This document shows, piece by piece, positions 18,181-32,294 of a stretch of DNA of 64,000 nucleotides. Numbering within the stretch: the first letter of the stretch is position 1; each line of letters begins with the position of its first letter. The translations under genes and the position numbers were made by a program. Source of the stretch: Paenibacillus sp. AN1007 (GTDB taxonomy: Bacteria > Bacillota > Bacilli > Paenibacillales > Paenibacillaceae); the NCBI RefSeq assembly GCF_040702995.1, contig NZ_CP159992.1:1699501-1763500 (forward strand), read 5' to 3'. Below the pieces are notes generated by a model. It was given only the letters and a program-made list of their open reading frames with translations. It did no database searches and was not told where the DNA came from.

Positions 18181-18247
18181 GGCTGTGTAAAATCTTTAGT
18201 TCAATTTATATAGCAAATGAAATCGTCACTTCAAAGGGGAGCAGCAC

Positions 18248-18775
18248 ATGGGAAAATCAAGAAGAACGGTGCAAATCGTTATTTTGTGCTTGATCCTGGT
18301 GTTGGGTGGATATGCGATTACAACATCGGTATCCGGCTCGAATGGCAAACCGAAAGAAGGGGGACAGGCCCCTTCTTTTGAACTGCTGGGCCTGGATGGT
18401 CAAGTTCATACGTCTGATGAGTATCAAGGGAAAGCGATGGTGATCAATTTCTGGGGCACATGGTGTGAGCCATGTGTAAAAGAGATGCCCGCACTTCAGG
18501 CGCAGGCTGACAAATGGAAGGACAAAGGTGTCCAATTTGTTGGAATTAACGTTGGAGAAGATCAAATGACTGTAGAGAATTTCATAAGGCAGGTAGGTGT
18601 AACCTTCCCAATTATGCTGGATCGAGAAAAGAACTCGGTCCGTGACTATGGAATCTCACCGATGCCAACAACGTTTTTCGTATCAGAAACGGGTAAAATC
18701 TCTACGATTCACGTCGGACAGTTGGATTTGGACACACTTGACGCTCAAATCTCGCAACTGGCGAAGCAGCCCTGA
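18248..18775 (+). CDS. resA: Thiol-disulfide oxidoreductase ResA
   Basis: Membrane-anchored thioredoxin-like protein (anchor residues 8-28) with active site WCEPC (Cys73, Cys76) and the conserved PMPTTFF cis-proline loop. It reduces the haem-binding cysteines of apocytochrome c on the outer face of the membrane. 175 residues as in Bacillus. ATG 18248 follows AAAGGGGAG. First gene of resABCDE. Confidence 0.95.
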   Translation: MGKSRRTVQIVILCLILVLGGYAITTSVSGSNGKPKEGGQAPSFELLGLDGQVHTSDEYQGKAMVINFWGTWCEPCVKEMPALQAQADKWKDKGVQFVGINVGEDQMTVENFIRQVGVTFPIMLDREKNSVRDYGISPMPTTFFVSETGKISTIHVGQLDLDTLDAQISQLAKQP

Positions 18776-18789
18776 CAGGAGGTCTATTC

Positions 18790-20463
18790 GTGTTCCAAAA
18801 TACGAAATGTGAGTGCGGTCATCAGAATCCCGTAGGGACGGTATTATGTGAGGCTTGTGGTAAACCGCTGCTGGAAGCGGAAGCTCAATCCAATGAAGTG
18901 CTGGAGATGCGTTATGATGGCATGGCACGGCGTTCACAGCGCAGCAATCCAAATGTTATTGATCGCATATGGAACTTTTTTTCATCCGTAAAAATCGCTG
19001 TTTATATGATTGTTATCACGCTGGTTGGTTCCATGCTGGGCACGATTTACCCGCAGGAGAGTACATTTCTGAATATGGATCCTTCGGTTTATTACAAAGA
19101 GACTTATGGTCAGCTAGGCCATATATATTATCTCCTGGGCCTATCCCATACATATGAATCCTGGTGGTTTATTCTGCTGCTGGTGATGATTGGAGCTTCG
19201 CTTGTAATCTGCAGTCTGGATCGTGTACTGCCGCTGTACAAAGCTCTTAACAAACAGCGTATACGGAAACATCTGCAGTTTCTGACAAGGCAGCGTCTCG
19301 TATATCAAGGTTCGGTTGAAGAGGCACCGGAAGAATGGATTAAGAAAGCGGTTACGCCGTTGCGTAAAAAAGGATATCGTGTTCACACTCAGGGGGATGC
19401 ACTGCTTGCCGAAAAACAGCGATTCAGCCGCTGGGGGCCATATGTGATTCATATCGGACTTATTATTTTCCTACTGGCTGTACTTGCACGAGGGCTTCCG
19501 GGTTTGAATCTGGATGAGCATGTTGCTTTTCCTGAAGGCGAAATTAAAAAGATTCCCAATACTTCGATGTATCTGAAAAATGAGAAGTTCAGTGTGGAAT
19601 TCTATAGTGAAGACGAAGTGCCCGAGCAGTTCAAAAATGTAAACAAAACGGTTCCCAAATTATTTGAAACAAAGGTCGTTCTGTATGAATGTACGGCAGA
19701 TTGCTCCGATCTCTCCAAAAAACCTCAGCTTACTGAGGTTGCAAGACATGATGTTCGGGTGAATCATCCCCTTAATTATCAAGGGCTGAAGGCATACCAG
19801 TTTGATTATGATCTTACGCCGACGATACGCTCTGTTACACCGGACCTAGTCAATGCGAAGACCGGGGAAGTATATGGGGCTTTGAAGATTGATATGATGG
19901 ACACACAGCGCACCTTTGAAGCAGGCCCTTATAAACTGACTGTTAAAGAAAAATTCATGGACTTTGCGCTGGACGATAAAGGAGAGCCAAAATCGAAATC
20001 ACCTTCGCCCAATGCACCTGCATTTCTCTTTCATATCGAAGGACCGGATCTGCCGGACAAGGGAATTCAATACTTGTATTTTGCCAAACAAATCGACAAG
20101 CAGCGTTTTCAGCAGGATGCAATTAATCGTCAGCTTGTAGGTGGAGATCTCCCTTTGCAGCTGGAAGTTGACAGTATGGACAAAGTAGACCTTATTCAAT
20201 CCGTAAGCTACCTGAATATACGCGTGGACAAAGCGATGCCTTTTGTATGGGTAGGCGCTGGTATTGTCATGCTGGGTCTTGTCATGGGCTTTTATTGGCA
20301 TCATCGCCGCATTTGGATTCGATTTGACGATCAACGAATTACGCTCGGCGGGCATACCAACAAAAACTGGTTTGGTTTCAGACGGGAAGCTGCCGGTATT
20401 TTGAAACAGATGAATCTGGAAGTAGATGAGAAGTCGTTGGATAACGGGGGGAACCAAGCATGA
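18790..20463 (+). CDS. resB: Cytochrome c biogenesis protein ResB, with N-terminal zinc-ribbon-like extension
   Basis: 557 residues; System II haem-export/ligation subunit (Ccs1/ResB) with three N-terminal membrane helices, a large extracytoplasmic domain and a last helix (about residues 490-510). The first 25 residues hold CECG and, ten residues on, CEACGKP, a four-cysteine zinc-ribbon-like element I do not associate with B. subtilis ResB. GTG 18790 has AGGAGG eight bases upstream. It overlaps resC by four bases. Confidence 0.92.
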   Translation: MFQNTKCECGHQNPVGTVLCEACGKPLLEAEAQSNEVLEMRYDGMARRSQRSNPNVIDRIWNFFSSVKIAVYMIVITLVGSMLGTIYPQESTFLNMDPSVYYKETYGQLGHIYYLLGLSHTYESWWFILLLVMIGASLVICSLDRVLPLYKALNKQRIRKHLQFLTRQRLVYQGSVEEAPEEWIKKAVTPLRKKGYRVHTQGDALLAEKQRFSRWGPYVIHIGLIIFLLAVLARGLPGLNLDEHVAFPEGEIKKIPNTSMYLKNEKFSVEFYSEDEVPEQFKNVNKTVPKLFETKVVLYECTADCSDLSKKPQLTEVARHDVRVNHPLNYQGLKAYQFDYDLTPTIRSVTPDLVNAKTGEVYGALKIDMMDTQRTFEAGPYKLTVKEKFMDFALDDKGEPKSKSPSPNAPAFLFHIEGPDLPDKGIQYLYFAKQIDKQRFQQDAINRQLVGGDLPLQLEVDSMDKVDLIQSVSYLNIRVDKAMPFVWVGAGIVMLGLVMGFYWHHRRIWIRFDDQRITLGGHTNKNWFGFRREAAGILKQMNLEVDEKSLDNGGNQA

Positions 20464-21722
20464 ATATACTTGATTTCAGCAGCGATGCATTTATCGTATC
20501 TTTTTTTCTGTATTGTGCTGCGTTTTTGCTGTATGCCGTTGCCGTCATGGGCAAGAAATGGAGCAATCGTGATCCGCTAGATCACATGAATCGTTGGGGT
20601 AAACGTGCATTTATCGCATCTACAGTTGCTTTAACTGCCCATCTGGTATTCTTTGGTACCCGATGGATAGGTGCAGGGCATATTCCGGTAAGTAATATGT
20701 ACGAATTCATGTCCTTTTTATCCATGATGATTATGGTTGCATTTATCGTGGTGTATGCAATTTACCGCAAGTCTCTGCTGGGACTGTTTGCACTTCCGCT
20801 GACGATTATTATTATGGCTTATGCGGCTGTATTTCCTCAGGAAGTTCAACCATTGATTCCGGCACTGCAGTCCATCTGGCTGAAAATTCATGTTACGCTG
20901 GCTGCATTAGGCGAAGCGTTTTTCGCTGTAGGTTTTGCAGCGGGATTTATGTATCTGCTTCGAACGGTTGATTTTAGCGGCAAAGACAAGTCTTCTCGCC
21001 GTCAGCGCGGATGGGTGGAGTTCACGCTCATTACGATTGTTGTCGTTATTGCATTTATTGGAACAGTGTTTGCTTTCCGCGCAGCAGGATATGAGGCTGT
21101 ATTTGCGCAGACAACAGTCACCATTGACACAAAGGGAGAGGAAAATAGTACAATAGAGAAAGTGATTTATCGCATGCCTCCTATTTTTGCTCCATATAAT
21201 AGTGAAGTGGAGAGCATGAAACCGTTTCTAGGGATGAAAGAGCCTTTGCTTGAAACACCTTCCTGGATGAACGGAGTTAATGCAGGACGTAAGCTGAATA
21301 CAGTGATTTGGTCTGTTATTGCGGGTCTGATTTTATACGGACTTATCCGTCTAATTGTACGCAGACCGCTTGGACAAGCGCTGCAGCCGATGATGAACGG
21401 AATAGATGCGGATGATCTCGATGAAATCAGTTATCGGGCCATTGCGATTGGTTTCCCGATTTTCACTCTGGGGGCCTTGATCTTTGCGATGATTTGGGCA
21501 CAGATTGCCTGGAGCCGCTTCTGGGGATGGGACCCCAAAGAAGTGTGGGCACTGATAACATGGCTTTATTATAGTGTGTATCTGCACTTACGTTTATCCA
21601 AAGGATGGCAGGGGCAGAAATCTGCCTGGCTCGCTGTGCTTGGGTTCCTCGTAGTCATGTTTACTTTGGTTGGCGTAAATCTGATTATTGCAGGATTGCA
21701 TTCCTATGCTGGAGCAGACTAG
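20460..21722 (+). CDS. resC: Cytochrome c biogenesis protein ResC (CcsA/CcsB type)
   Basis: 420-residue polytopic protein with the haem-binding WWD-type signature WGWDPKEVWALITW and conserved histidines in flanking helices. Pairs with ResB to deliver haem across the membrane and attach it to apocytochrome c. ATG 20460 overlaps the resB stop (ATGA). Confidence 0.95.
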   Translation: MNILDFSSDAFIVSFFLYCAAFLLYAVAVMGKKWSNRDPLDHMNRWGKRAFIASTVALTAHLVFFGTRWIGAGHIPVSNMYEFMSFLSMMIMVAFIVVYAIYRKSLLGLFALPLTIIIMAYAAVFPQEVQPLIPALQSIWLKIHVTLAALGEAFFAVGFAAGFMYLLRTVDFSGKDKSSRRQRGWVEFTLITIVVVIAFIGTVFAFRAAGYEAVFAQTTVTIDTKGEENSTIEKVIYRMPPIFAPYNSEVESMKPFLGMKEPLLETPSWMNGVNAGRKLNTVIWSVIAGLILYGLIRLIVRRPLGQALQPMMNGIDADDLDEISYRAIAIGFPIFTLGALIFAMIWAQIAWSRFWGWDPKEVWALITWLYYSVYLHLRLSKGWQGQKSAWLAVLGFLVVMFTLVGVNLIIAGLHSYAGAD

Positions 21723-21801
21723 GAGAGTCCTTTAAACTTAGCGGACAAACTACGGTAAATTCATGAAGTACCCTTTTATCCAAAACAGGGTATTCAAATA
21801 T

Positions 21802-21819
21802 TGTTCGCGAGATCGAACA
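21802..21819 (+). promoter_or_regulatory. Inverted repeat between resC and resD
   Basis: TGTTCG (21802-21807) and CGAACA (21814-21819) form a perfect six-base inverted repeat with a six-base spacer, partly overlapping CATAAT (21818-21823), in the 140-base gap before resD. A separate resD promoter with an operator, or a hairpin, are both possible. The arms are not arranged as a LexA box. Confidence 0.3.
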
Positions 21820-21862
21820 TAATAGAAGTGTTGAGCAGTTATTGTAAAGGGGCTGGAGTGGC

Positions 21863-22579
21863 ATGTCAGAACATGAGAATCGTATACTGGTCGTGGATGA
21901 TGAGGAAAGAATCCGCAGACTTTTGAAAATGTATCTTGAAAAAGAGGGTTATGAGATTGATGAAGCCGAAGACGGCGAAACCGCACTCCGTAAAGCAACA
22001 GCAGGAGATTACGGACTGATTTTACTGGATGTTATGCTGCCGGGTATGGATGGGGTTGAAGTGTGTACGCGGCTTCGCCAGGTGAAATCTACCCCTGTAT
22101 TAATGCTGACTGCAAAAGGGGAAGAAATTAATCGCGTGCAGGGCTTCGAGGTAGGAGCGGATGATTACGTAGTGAAACCATTTAGTCCGCGTGAGGTGAT
22201 TTACCGGGTGAAGGCTATTTTGCGACGTTCGTCGGCAACGGCATACCTTTCCAAGGAAAGCAACTCAAGCAACAACATTGTATTCCCGCATCTGGTCATT
22301 GAACATGATGCTCACCGGGTGACGGCAGGCGGCGAAGAGATCAGTCTGACGCCGAAAGAATACGAGCTGCTGCATTACCTTGCAACATCGCCTGACAAAG
22401 TTTTCTCCAGAGAAGAGCTGCTTAAGGATGTATGGAACTATGAATTTTTCGGTGATCTTCGTACCGTAGATACCCATGTGAAGCGTCTTCGTGAGAAGCT
22501 GAACAAAGTATCTCCTGAATCGGCAGCGATGATAACAACCGTGTGGGGTGTCGGTTATAAACTGGAAGTACCGAAATAA
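21863..22579 (+). CDS. resD: Response regulator ResD
   Basis: OmpR/PhoB-type regulator: receiver domain with acidic pocket VVDDEE and phospho-acceptor Asp56 (LLDVMLPGMDG), then a winged-helix DNA-binding domain (from about residue 140, LTPKEYELL, VWGVGYKLE). Location after resABC and before resE identifies it as ResD, which activates aerobic and anaerobic respiration genes. ATG 21863 follows AAAGGGGCTGGAG. Confidence 0.94.
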   Translation: MSEHENRILVVDDEERIRRLLKMYLEKEGYEIDEAEDGETALRKATAGDYGLILLDVMLPGMDGVEVCTRLRQVKSTPVLMLTAKGEEINRVQGFEVGADDYVVKPFSPREVIYRVKAILRRSSATAYLSKESNSSNNIVFPHLVIEHDAHRVTAGGEEISLTPKEYELLHYLATSPDKVFSREELLKDVWNYEFFGDLRTVDTHVKRLREKLNKVSPESAAMITTVWGVGYKLEVPK

Positions 22580-24032
22580 TTTCGCGTTCTGGAGATCTCT
22601 GGTTGGAAAATTATGGATTACGATCATCTGCCTTGTAGGATGTGTACTTATAGCGCTGGGTCTTTTTCTGCTGCCCTATATTGACACCAACTTTGCTGAG
22701 TCTGAATCCAGAGATATCAAGCGGCTGTTCACATATATCTGTATAGTTGGATTCAGTCTAACAACGTTTTTTGCATTATTTTTGTTCACCAAAATTACGC
22801 AGCCTATGCAGCAATTAATTCAGGCGGCGAATGCTATTCGCAAGGGAAATTACGACACAAGGCTTTCTCTTCGTACAAATGACGAAATTGGTGAGCTCGC
22901 CAATACGTTTAATCACATGGCTGTGCAGCTCGAAGACACGATTCGAAATTTGAATCATGAAAAGGAACATCTGGCAAGTGTGCTGCGAAGCATGACGGAT
23001 GCGGTGATTACGTTCGATGGTGAGGGCAAAGTAATTCTGACCAATCCGCCTGGTGAGAAAATAATGCAGGCCTGGTACGCCCTTGATTGGGCTCAGGAAG
23101 ATGAAGGTCTGGATGGCTATCCTTCCGTGAATCCGTCCCGGGATGTCCCGGAGCCGCTTGTTCCCTTATTTAAACTCGTGATGGAGCAGGGAGGAGATCG
23201 GAACTCCAACGTTCATGTACAGCAAGGGGTGTGGTCTGTGCAGATGGCCCCTTTGTATGCGGATAGTGTGGTACGAGGCGCAGTTGCTGTGTTAAGAGAT
23301 GTTACCGAAGAAGTGAAAATGGAAAAGATGCGCCGTGACTTTGTCGCTAATGTATCTCATGAGATTCGTACACCTTTATCAATGATGCAGGGATATAGTG
23401 AAGCCTTACTTGACGGGATGGCAGCATCACCGGAAGAGAGTGAAGAACTGATCCAAGTCATCCATGATGAATCGCTGCGGATGGGCAGGCTGGTGAAGGA
23501 TTTACTTGACCTCGCTCGAATGGATGCGGGACATACCGATATGAACATGAAGGAAGTTGAACTCGGTGAGCTTCTGGAACGTATTTATCGGAAATTCATG
23601 GTGCGTTCGAAGGAGCAGGGACTTCAGCTTCACTTGGAATGCAAACAGCAGGTCATCTCCCTGCAGCAGGCAGACGAGGACAGGCTGGAGCAGGTATTTA
23701 CGAATTTGCTGGATAATGCGTTCAGGCATACCCCTGCTGGTAAAAGTGTGAAGATTACGGCTGAACTTGTCACTCACCTGCGCGCGCCTTTTGCCAAAGT
23801 AAGTATAAAGGATGAAGGTGTGGGGATTCCCACATCGGACGTGCCTTTTATTTTTGAACGTTTCTATAAAGCGGACAAAGCTCGAGTGCGGGGAGAAAGC
23901 GTGGGAACAGGACTTGGCCTTGCTATCGTAAAAAACATCGTAGATGCGCATCAAGGAACGATTCATGTGAATAGTGTCCTTGGTGAAGGAACGGAGTTTA
24001 TTTTGCAATTTCCCGTAGATTCTTCGAAATAG
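22548..24032 (+). CDS. resE: Sensor histidine kinase ResE
   Basis: 494-residue kinase: two membrane helices (about 20-45 and 62-82), HAMP (85-135), a PAS-like domain (about 140-250), HisKA with His271 in HEIRTPLS, and HATPase with DNAFRHTP, DEGVGIP and GTGLGLAIV. Phosphorylates ResD. The only plausible start is GTG 22548, which overlaps resD by 32 bases and lacks a good ribosome site, so translation is probably coupled. No extracytoplasmic sensory loop is evident between the helices beyond about 15 residues. Confidence 0.93.
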   Translation: MSVINWKYRNNFAFWRSLVGKLWITIICLVGCVLIALGLFLLPYIDTNFAESESRDIKRLFTYICIVGFSLTTFFALFLFTKITQPMQQLIQAANAIRKGNYDTRLSLRTNDEIGELANTFNHMAVQLEDTIRNLNHEKEHLASVLRSMTDAVITFDGEGKVILTNPPGEKIMQAWYALDWAQEDEGLDGYPSVNPSRDVPEPLVPLFKLVMEQGGDRNSNVHVQQGVWSVQMAPLYADSVVRGAVAVLRDVTEEVKMEKMRRDFVANVSHEIRTPLSMMQGYSEALLDGMAASPEESEELIQVIHDESLRMGRLVKDLLDLARMDAGHTDMNMKEVELGELLERIYRKFMVRSKEQGLQLHLECKQQVISLQQADEDRLEQVFTNLLDNAFRHTPAGKSVKITAELVTHLRAPFAKVSIKDEGVGIPTSDVPFIFERFYKADKARVRGESVGTGLGLAIVKNIVDAHQGTIHVNSVLGEGTEFILQFPVDSSK

Positions 24033-24056
24033 GTTGATTTTAAACAAAAAATGCGT

Positions 24057-24086
24057 AAAACACCCTTCTGATGGAGGGTGTTTTTT
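24057..24086 (+). terminator. Terminator of the res operon
   Basis: CACCCT (24061-24066) with AGGGTG (24075-24080), extended by AAAA on the 5' side and followed by six T. Confidence 0.9.
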
Positions 24087-24103
24087 GTTGAAGTATTCCG
24101 TTT

Positions 24104-24129
24104 AATCTTGTTCAACGTGGAACAAGATT
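24104..24129 (+). repeat. Perfect 10-base inverted repeat downstream of resE
   Basis: AATCTTGTTC (24104-24113), six-base loop, GAACAAGATT (24120-24129), followed by TTATCCTTTTTT. It may be a second terminator or an operator for the collagen-like gene; the sequence does not decide. Confidence 0.45.
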
Positions 24130-24167
24130 TTATCCTTTTTTATTGCGTAAAAAAATGTCCAAGATAA

Positions 24168-28886
<4,719 letters not shown>

Positions 28887-28889
28887 TGC

Positions 28890-30485
28890 TTAGCCCAGTA
28901 CAATCTCAACCGCTGTATTCAGTTCAGGCAGTGCTGTAAGCTGAACCAGTACATCTTTTGGTACTTCTTTATCGACGGTCAGAATCATGATTGCTGCACC
29001 GCCGATAATTTTACGCCCCACCTGCATGGATGCAATGTTTACATCATTTTGTCCAAGAAGCGTACCTACGCGCCCAATGATACCTGGCTTATCGTTGTGA
29101 GAGATCAAAATTTGGTGACTTTCCGGTGCGATATCTACCGGGAATTTGTCGAGGCGAACGATACGCTCGCCGTAACCTGCAAGAAGTGTACCCGCAACGC
29201 GGCGCTCTTCCCCTTCTTGGGTAGTTATCAACGTTACAGTAATCAGGTTAGTAAATCCTTTAGTAGCAGAGGTTTGGCTTACAACGACATTCAAGTCACG
29301 AATTTTGGCCAGATGCATGGAATTGACGATGTTGGCTTCGCCCCCCAGATGTCTCGCCAGAATGCCTTTCACAATGTAACGAGTCAGCGGAGAAGTATCT
29401 ACCTCTGACAAATCCCCTGCGTAGTCAATACGGATCTCTTGTACAGCATTTTGAGTAATTTGTGCTGCGAAACTTCCCAGCGTCTCACCAAGCTTGAAGT
29501 AAGGCTGAAGTTTGTTCATAACGGTTGGTGCAACCGCGGGCATGTTTACGGCATTTTTGAACGGTTCATTGCGAAGAATATGAAGAACCTGTTCAGATAC
29601 GTCAATGGCTACATTTTCTTGAGCTTCAACTGTCGATGCGCCTAAGTGAGGTGTAACAATAATGCTTGGGTGATTCAGGAATGGATGGTCTGCTGCAGGC
29701 GGCTCACTTTCGAATACATCGAATGCAGCGCCAGCAACGATACCTTCATCAATCGCTTCAACAAGTGCCATCTCGTCAATGACACCGCCGCGTGCGCAGT
29801 TAATGATGCGCATACCTTTTTTCATCACTTCAAATTGCGGACGCGAAATCATATGGCGTGTTTCCGGAGTCAGCGGCGTATGCACTGTCATAAAATCGGC
29901 ATTACGGATGATATCATCAACACTGGCCAGTTTTACCTGCAGTTTCTCAGCACGCTCCTCAGTGAGGAACGGATCGAAGGCTAGAATGTCCATCCCGAAT
30001 GCTTTGGCACGTTTAGCAACTTCGCTTCCGATTCTCCCCATACCGAGTACGCCCAGTGTTTTATTTCTCAATTCCACACCCAGGAAGGTTTTTCGATCCC
30101 ACGTACCTTGAACGGTTTTGGCGTAAGCCTGAGGAATGTGTCGTGCCAATGCCATCATCATGGCAAAGGTGTGCTCACATGTCGTAATTGTATTGCCGTC
30201 AGGTGCATTAATTACAATAATACCGCGTTGTGTAGCGGGTTCCAGTTCAATATTATCAACGCCAACACCTGCGCGTCCAATGACTTTAAGTTTGGTTCCA
30301 GCCGTCATAATGCGTTCAGTAACACGTGTCTGGCTGCGAACAAGAAGGGCATCATAATCACCGATAATGGCAGTAAGCTCATCTTCACTAAGTCCGGTTT
30401 TCTTCTCGACTACGACATCACTTGCATCCACCAGCTGCTGAATTCCCAAATCACTGATTGGGTCCGATACTAACACTTTGTACAT
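28890..30485 (-). CDS. serA: D-3-phosphoglycerate dehydrogenase
   Basis: First step of serine synthesis from 3-phosphoglycerate. 531 residues: substrate/NAD domains with GMGRIGSEVAKRAKAFGM (dinucleotide binding), the catalytic RARG-type NCARGGVIDE, ESEPP and HLGAST histidine region; an intervening (ASB) domain; and a C-terminal ACT domain (SHNDKPGIIGRVGTLLGQ) that senses serine. The ATG (30485, minus strand) follows AAGGAGGAAG. Controlled by a T-box leader upstream. Confidence 0.96.
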   Translation of the reverse strand: MYKVLVSDPISDLGIQQLVDASDVVVEKKTGLSEDELTAIIGDYDALLVRSQTRVTERIMTAGTKLKVIGRAGVGVDNIELEPATQRGIIVINAPDGNTITTCEHTFAMMMALARHIPQAYAKTVQGTWDRKTFLGVELRNKTLGVLGMGRIGSEVAKRAKAFGMDILAFDPFLTEERAEKLQVKLASVDDIIRNADFMTVHTPLTPETRHMISRPQFEVMKKGMRIINCARGGVIDEMALVEAIDEGIVAGAAFDVFESEPPAADHPFLNHPSIIVTPHLGASTVEAQENVAIDVSEQVLHILRNEPFKNAVNMPAVAPTVMNKLQPYFKLGETLGSFAAQITQNAVQEIRIDYAGDLSEVDTSPLTRYIVKGILARHLGGEANIVNSMHLAKIRDLNVVVSQTSATKGFTNLITVTLITTQEGEERRVAGTLLAGYGERIVRLDKFPVDIAPESHQILISHNDKPGIIGRVGTLLGQNDVNIASMQVGRKIIGGAAIMILTVDKEVPKDVLVQLTALPELNTAVEIVLG

Positions 30486-30651
30486 GGTTTCTTCCTCCTT
30501 AGGTTTGTATATCTATATTTCGTCAAGGTTTCGTCTCCAGATGGAGACATTCCTTAAAACCGATGATTCTTCCCTCCAACAACGCGGTGTCGTGGCAGAG
30601 GAGGAGGGTAAACGAACAGGGTGATTCCACAGGATTCTTTTATCAAAAATA

Positions 30652-30930
30652 ATCAAAAAAACTCTCAATCCACATACTGCTTGCGCAATAAGGGACGAGA
30701 GTTGTCGTGGTACCACCCTAATTCACCGCCGTTTCGCAACGACAGTCTTAGCGGTCAATGAAGACCGAAGAGGATAACGGGTCTAAACCGATTGCACCTA
30801 CTCCTATTTCAATGCAATAACTCAGGAGCGCTCAAGATCATCTGCCTGCCGCCGATTCCCACCATCCATCGGCTCTCTGAAAGACTAAGCAACGTCTTTT
30901 CTCCATCATCGTGTTTAACGGGACTAATTT
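30652..30930 (-). promoter_or_regulatory. T-box leader of serA (probably serine-responsive)
   Basis: On the minus strand the canonical T-box core AGGGTGGTACCACG is at 30719-30706, followed by a terminator: ACTCTC (30702-30697) with GAGAGT (30666-30661), then seven T. Upstream, AGAGAG...GGATGGTGGGAATCGG matches stem I landmarks. A UCC serine codon in GCTCCTGAG (30827-30825) is a plausible specifier, consistent with serA downstream, but I cannot fold stem I with certainty. Uncharged tRNA-Ser should favour readthrough into serA. Confidence 0.92.
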
Positions 30931-30936
30931 TTTCAT

Positions 30937-30966
30937 AATGTATCATGGCTTACATGAGCATGTCAA
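30937..30966 (-). promoter_or_regulatory. Promoter of the serA T-box transcript
   Basis: Minus strand TTGACA (30966-30961), 18-base spacer, TACATT (30942-30937), just upstream of the T-box leader. Confidence 0.65.
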
Positions 30967-31163
30967 TAGGCTAAGATGTTTTAATTCTGTTCGCGGCAGA
31001 CTGTGTTTTTCGCGCCTCTTAGAAGTCCGTTTTACCTCCACAACAAATTTTAAACCCGACAAAAACATCAGAAACGTGTTGTTTCGCGAGATGAATTTCA
31101 CCGCATTAATGAAGTAACGTTTTTGGGTAATGATCCGGGACTTCGGACAGGTCTTGAACCGAA

Positions 31164-31192
31164 TTGGTTTTTTGGCTATGATTTAGTATACT
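31164..31192 (+). promoter_or_regulatory. Promoter upstream of the CAAX protease gene
   Basis: TTGGTT (31164-31169), 17-base spacer, TATACT (31187-31192). The rest of the gap 30967-31251 shows no gene. Confidence 0.6.
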
Positions 31193-31251
31193 ATCGGATT
31201 AGTCTATGTATGGATAACGATATCAAATAACTCAAGGGACAGACGCATGCA

Positions 31252-31845
31252 ATGAAAAACAAGAAGTTTCCGAAATTTAAAATTAGGAAGGCCGAACCAC
31301 AGCAGTTAACCGAGCGCCTGCTGCTGATTAATCTTTATTTCACTCAGGGGCTGACTTTAATTATCGGGGTCATATGGATTCTGCTGCAAAAAAGAAATTT
31401 ATTTGAGGTTCTGGCTTGGCCTGAGCATCTTCAATTTTTATGGTGGGGTCTTGGTCTTGCTGGTATTATGCTTGTCATGGATTTGGTACTGTCCTATGTT
31501 ATACCTCAAGAGAGCATGGATGACGGCGGGATTAATGAGCTGCTGTTTCAAGGACGTCCAATCTGGCATATTGTATGTATAGCGGCCATCGTGGCTGTAT
31601 GCGAGGAATTGTTGTTCCGAGGTGCGATCCAACATGCCATTGGTCCATACTGGACAAGTATTTTATTTGCAGTTATACACATTCGTTATCTTCGCCACTG
31701 GATTCCAACAGGGTGGGTGTTTCTATCGAGTTACGGGCTTGGCTGGATTTATATACAGTCTGGCACGTTATGGGCACCAATTCTATGTCATTTTGTTATT
31801 GATTTGGTATCCGGTTTGGCGATACGTTTTCGGAGGGGATCATGA
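31252..31845 (+). CDS. CPBP family intramembrane metalloprotease (YpbD-like)
   Basis: 197 residues with several membrane helices and the CAAX-protease motifs: CEELLFRG (Glu118-Glu119...Arg123), a second motif ending in His143 (LFAVIH) and HFVID (His180). The physiological substrate is unknown. B. subtilis YpbD sits in a similar neighbourhood. It overlaps the next gene by four bases (ATGA). Confidence 0.85.
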   Translation: MKNKKFPKFKIRKAEPQQLTERLLLINLYFTQGLTLIIGVIWILLQKRNLFEVLAWPEHLQFLWWGLGLAGIMLVMDLVLSYVIPQESMDDGGINELLFQGRPIWHIVCIAAIVAVCEELLFRGAIQHAIGPYWTSILFAVIHIRYLRHWIPTGWVFLSSYGLGWIYIQSGTLWAPILCHFVIDLVSGLAIRFRRGS

Positions 31846-32294
31846 ATCAGCCGCTAAGTAGAATGAAAACATATGGCAGTCAACGTCAGCGTCACTCGGA
31901 TAAAAAAGAGAAAACTGAGCGCCGCACAACTTCTCAGACCACACTCGTGGCTGAAACGGCGGCTGCTGTCGAGACCGGTGGAGTGCCAACAATTACTTCG
32001 ATCACGTTACCGCGGTCTCAGCGTCAATCCTATGCATCAGCTCTGGAAAGTCCCGTTTTACCGCAGCGAGCACCAAGCCGTTCCAAAAAAACGGGAAATC
32101 AGCAGGGAGAGACGATTTCAGAGGCACGTACATTGCCAACTCGTACCGAGCTGCATCCCTCGAGACGTTTGAGATTAAGCAAAAGGTTCGTTAACTCACT
32201 TATATTTATTTTTATTATGTTGACCGTTGGTCTAGTGTGGTGGGGCATTAAAGGTGCACCCCCACTAAATACCTTCCTCCCATTACCGTGGTAA
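31842..32294 (+). CDS. Unknown membrane-anchored protein with disordered basic N-terminus
   Basis: 150 residues: the first 110 are rich in Ser, Thr, Arg, Lys and Gln and probably disordered; one hydrophobic helix (about 116-135) is followed by a short proline-containing tail. ATG 31842 follows GGAGGGG and overlaps the CAAX protease stop. Position corresponds to ypbE in Bacillus, but no LysM domain is visible, so I give no name. Confidence 0.65.
   Translation: MNQPLSRMKTYGSQRQRHSDKKEKTERRTTSQTTLVAETAAAVETGGVPTITSITLPRSQRQSYASALESPVLPQRAPSRSKKTGNQQGETISEARTLPTRTELHPSRRLRLSKRFVNSLIFIFIMLTVGLVWWGIKGAPPLNTFLPLPW

Noticed and set aside
21802..21819. Inverted repeat TGTTCG/CGAACA considered as a LexA box
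   Set aside because: Arm order and spacing differ from the Firmicute LexA consensus CGAAC-N4-GTTCG.
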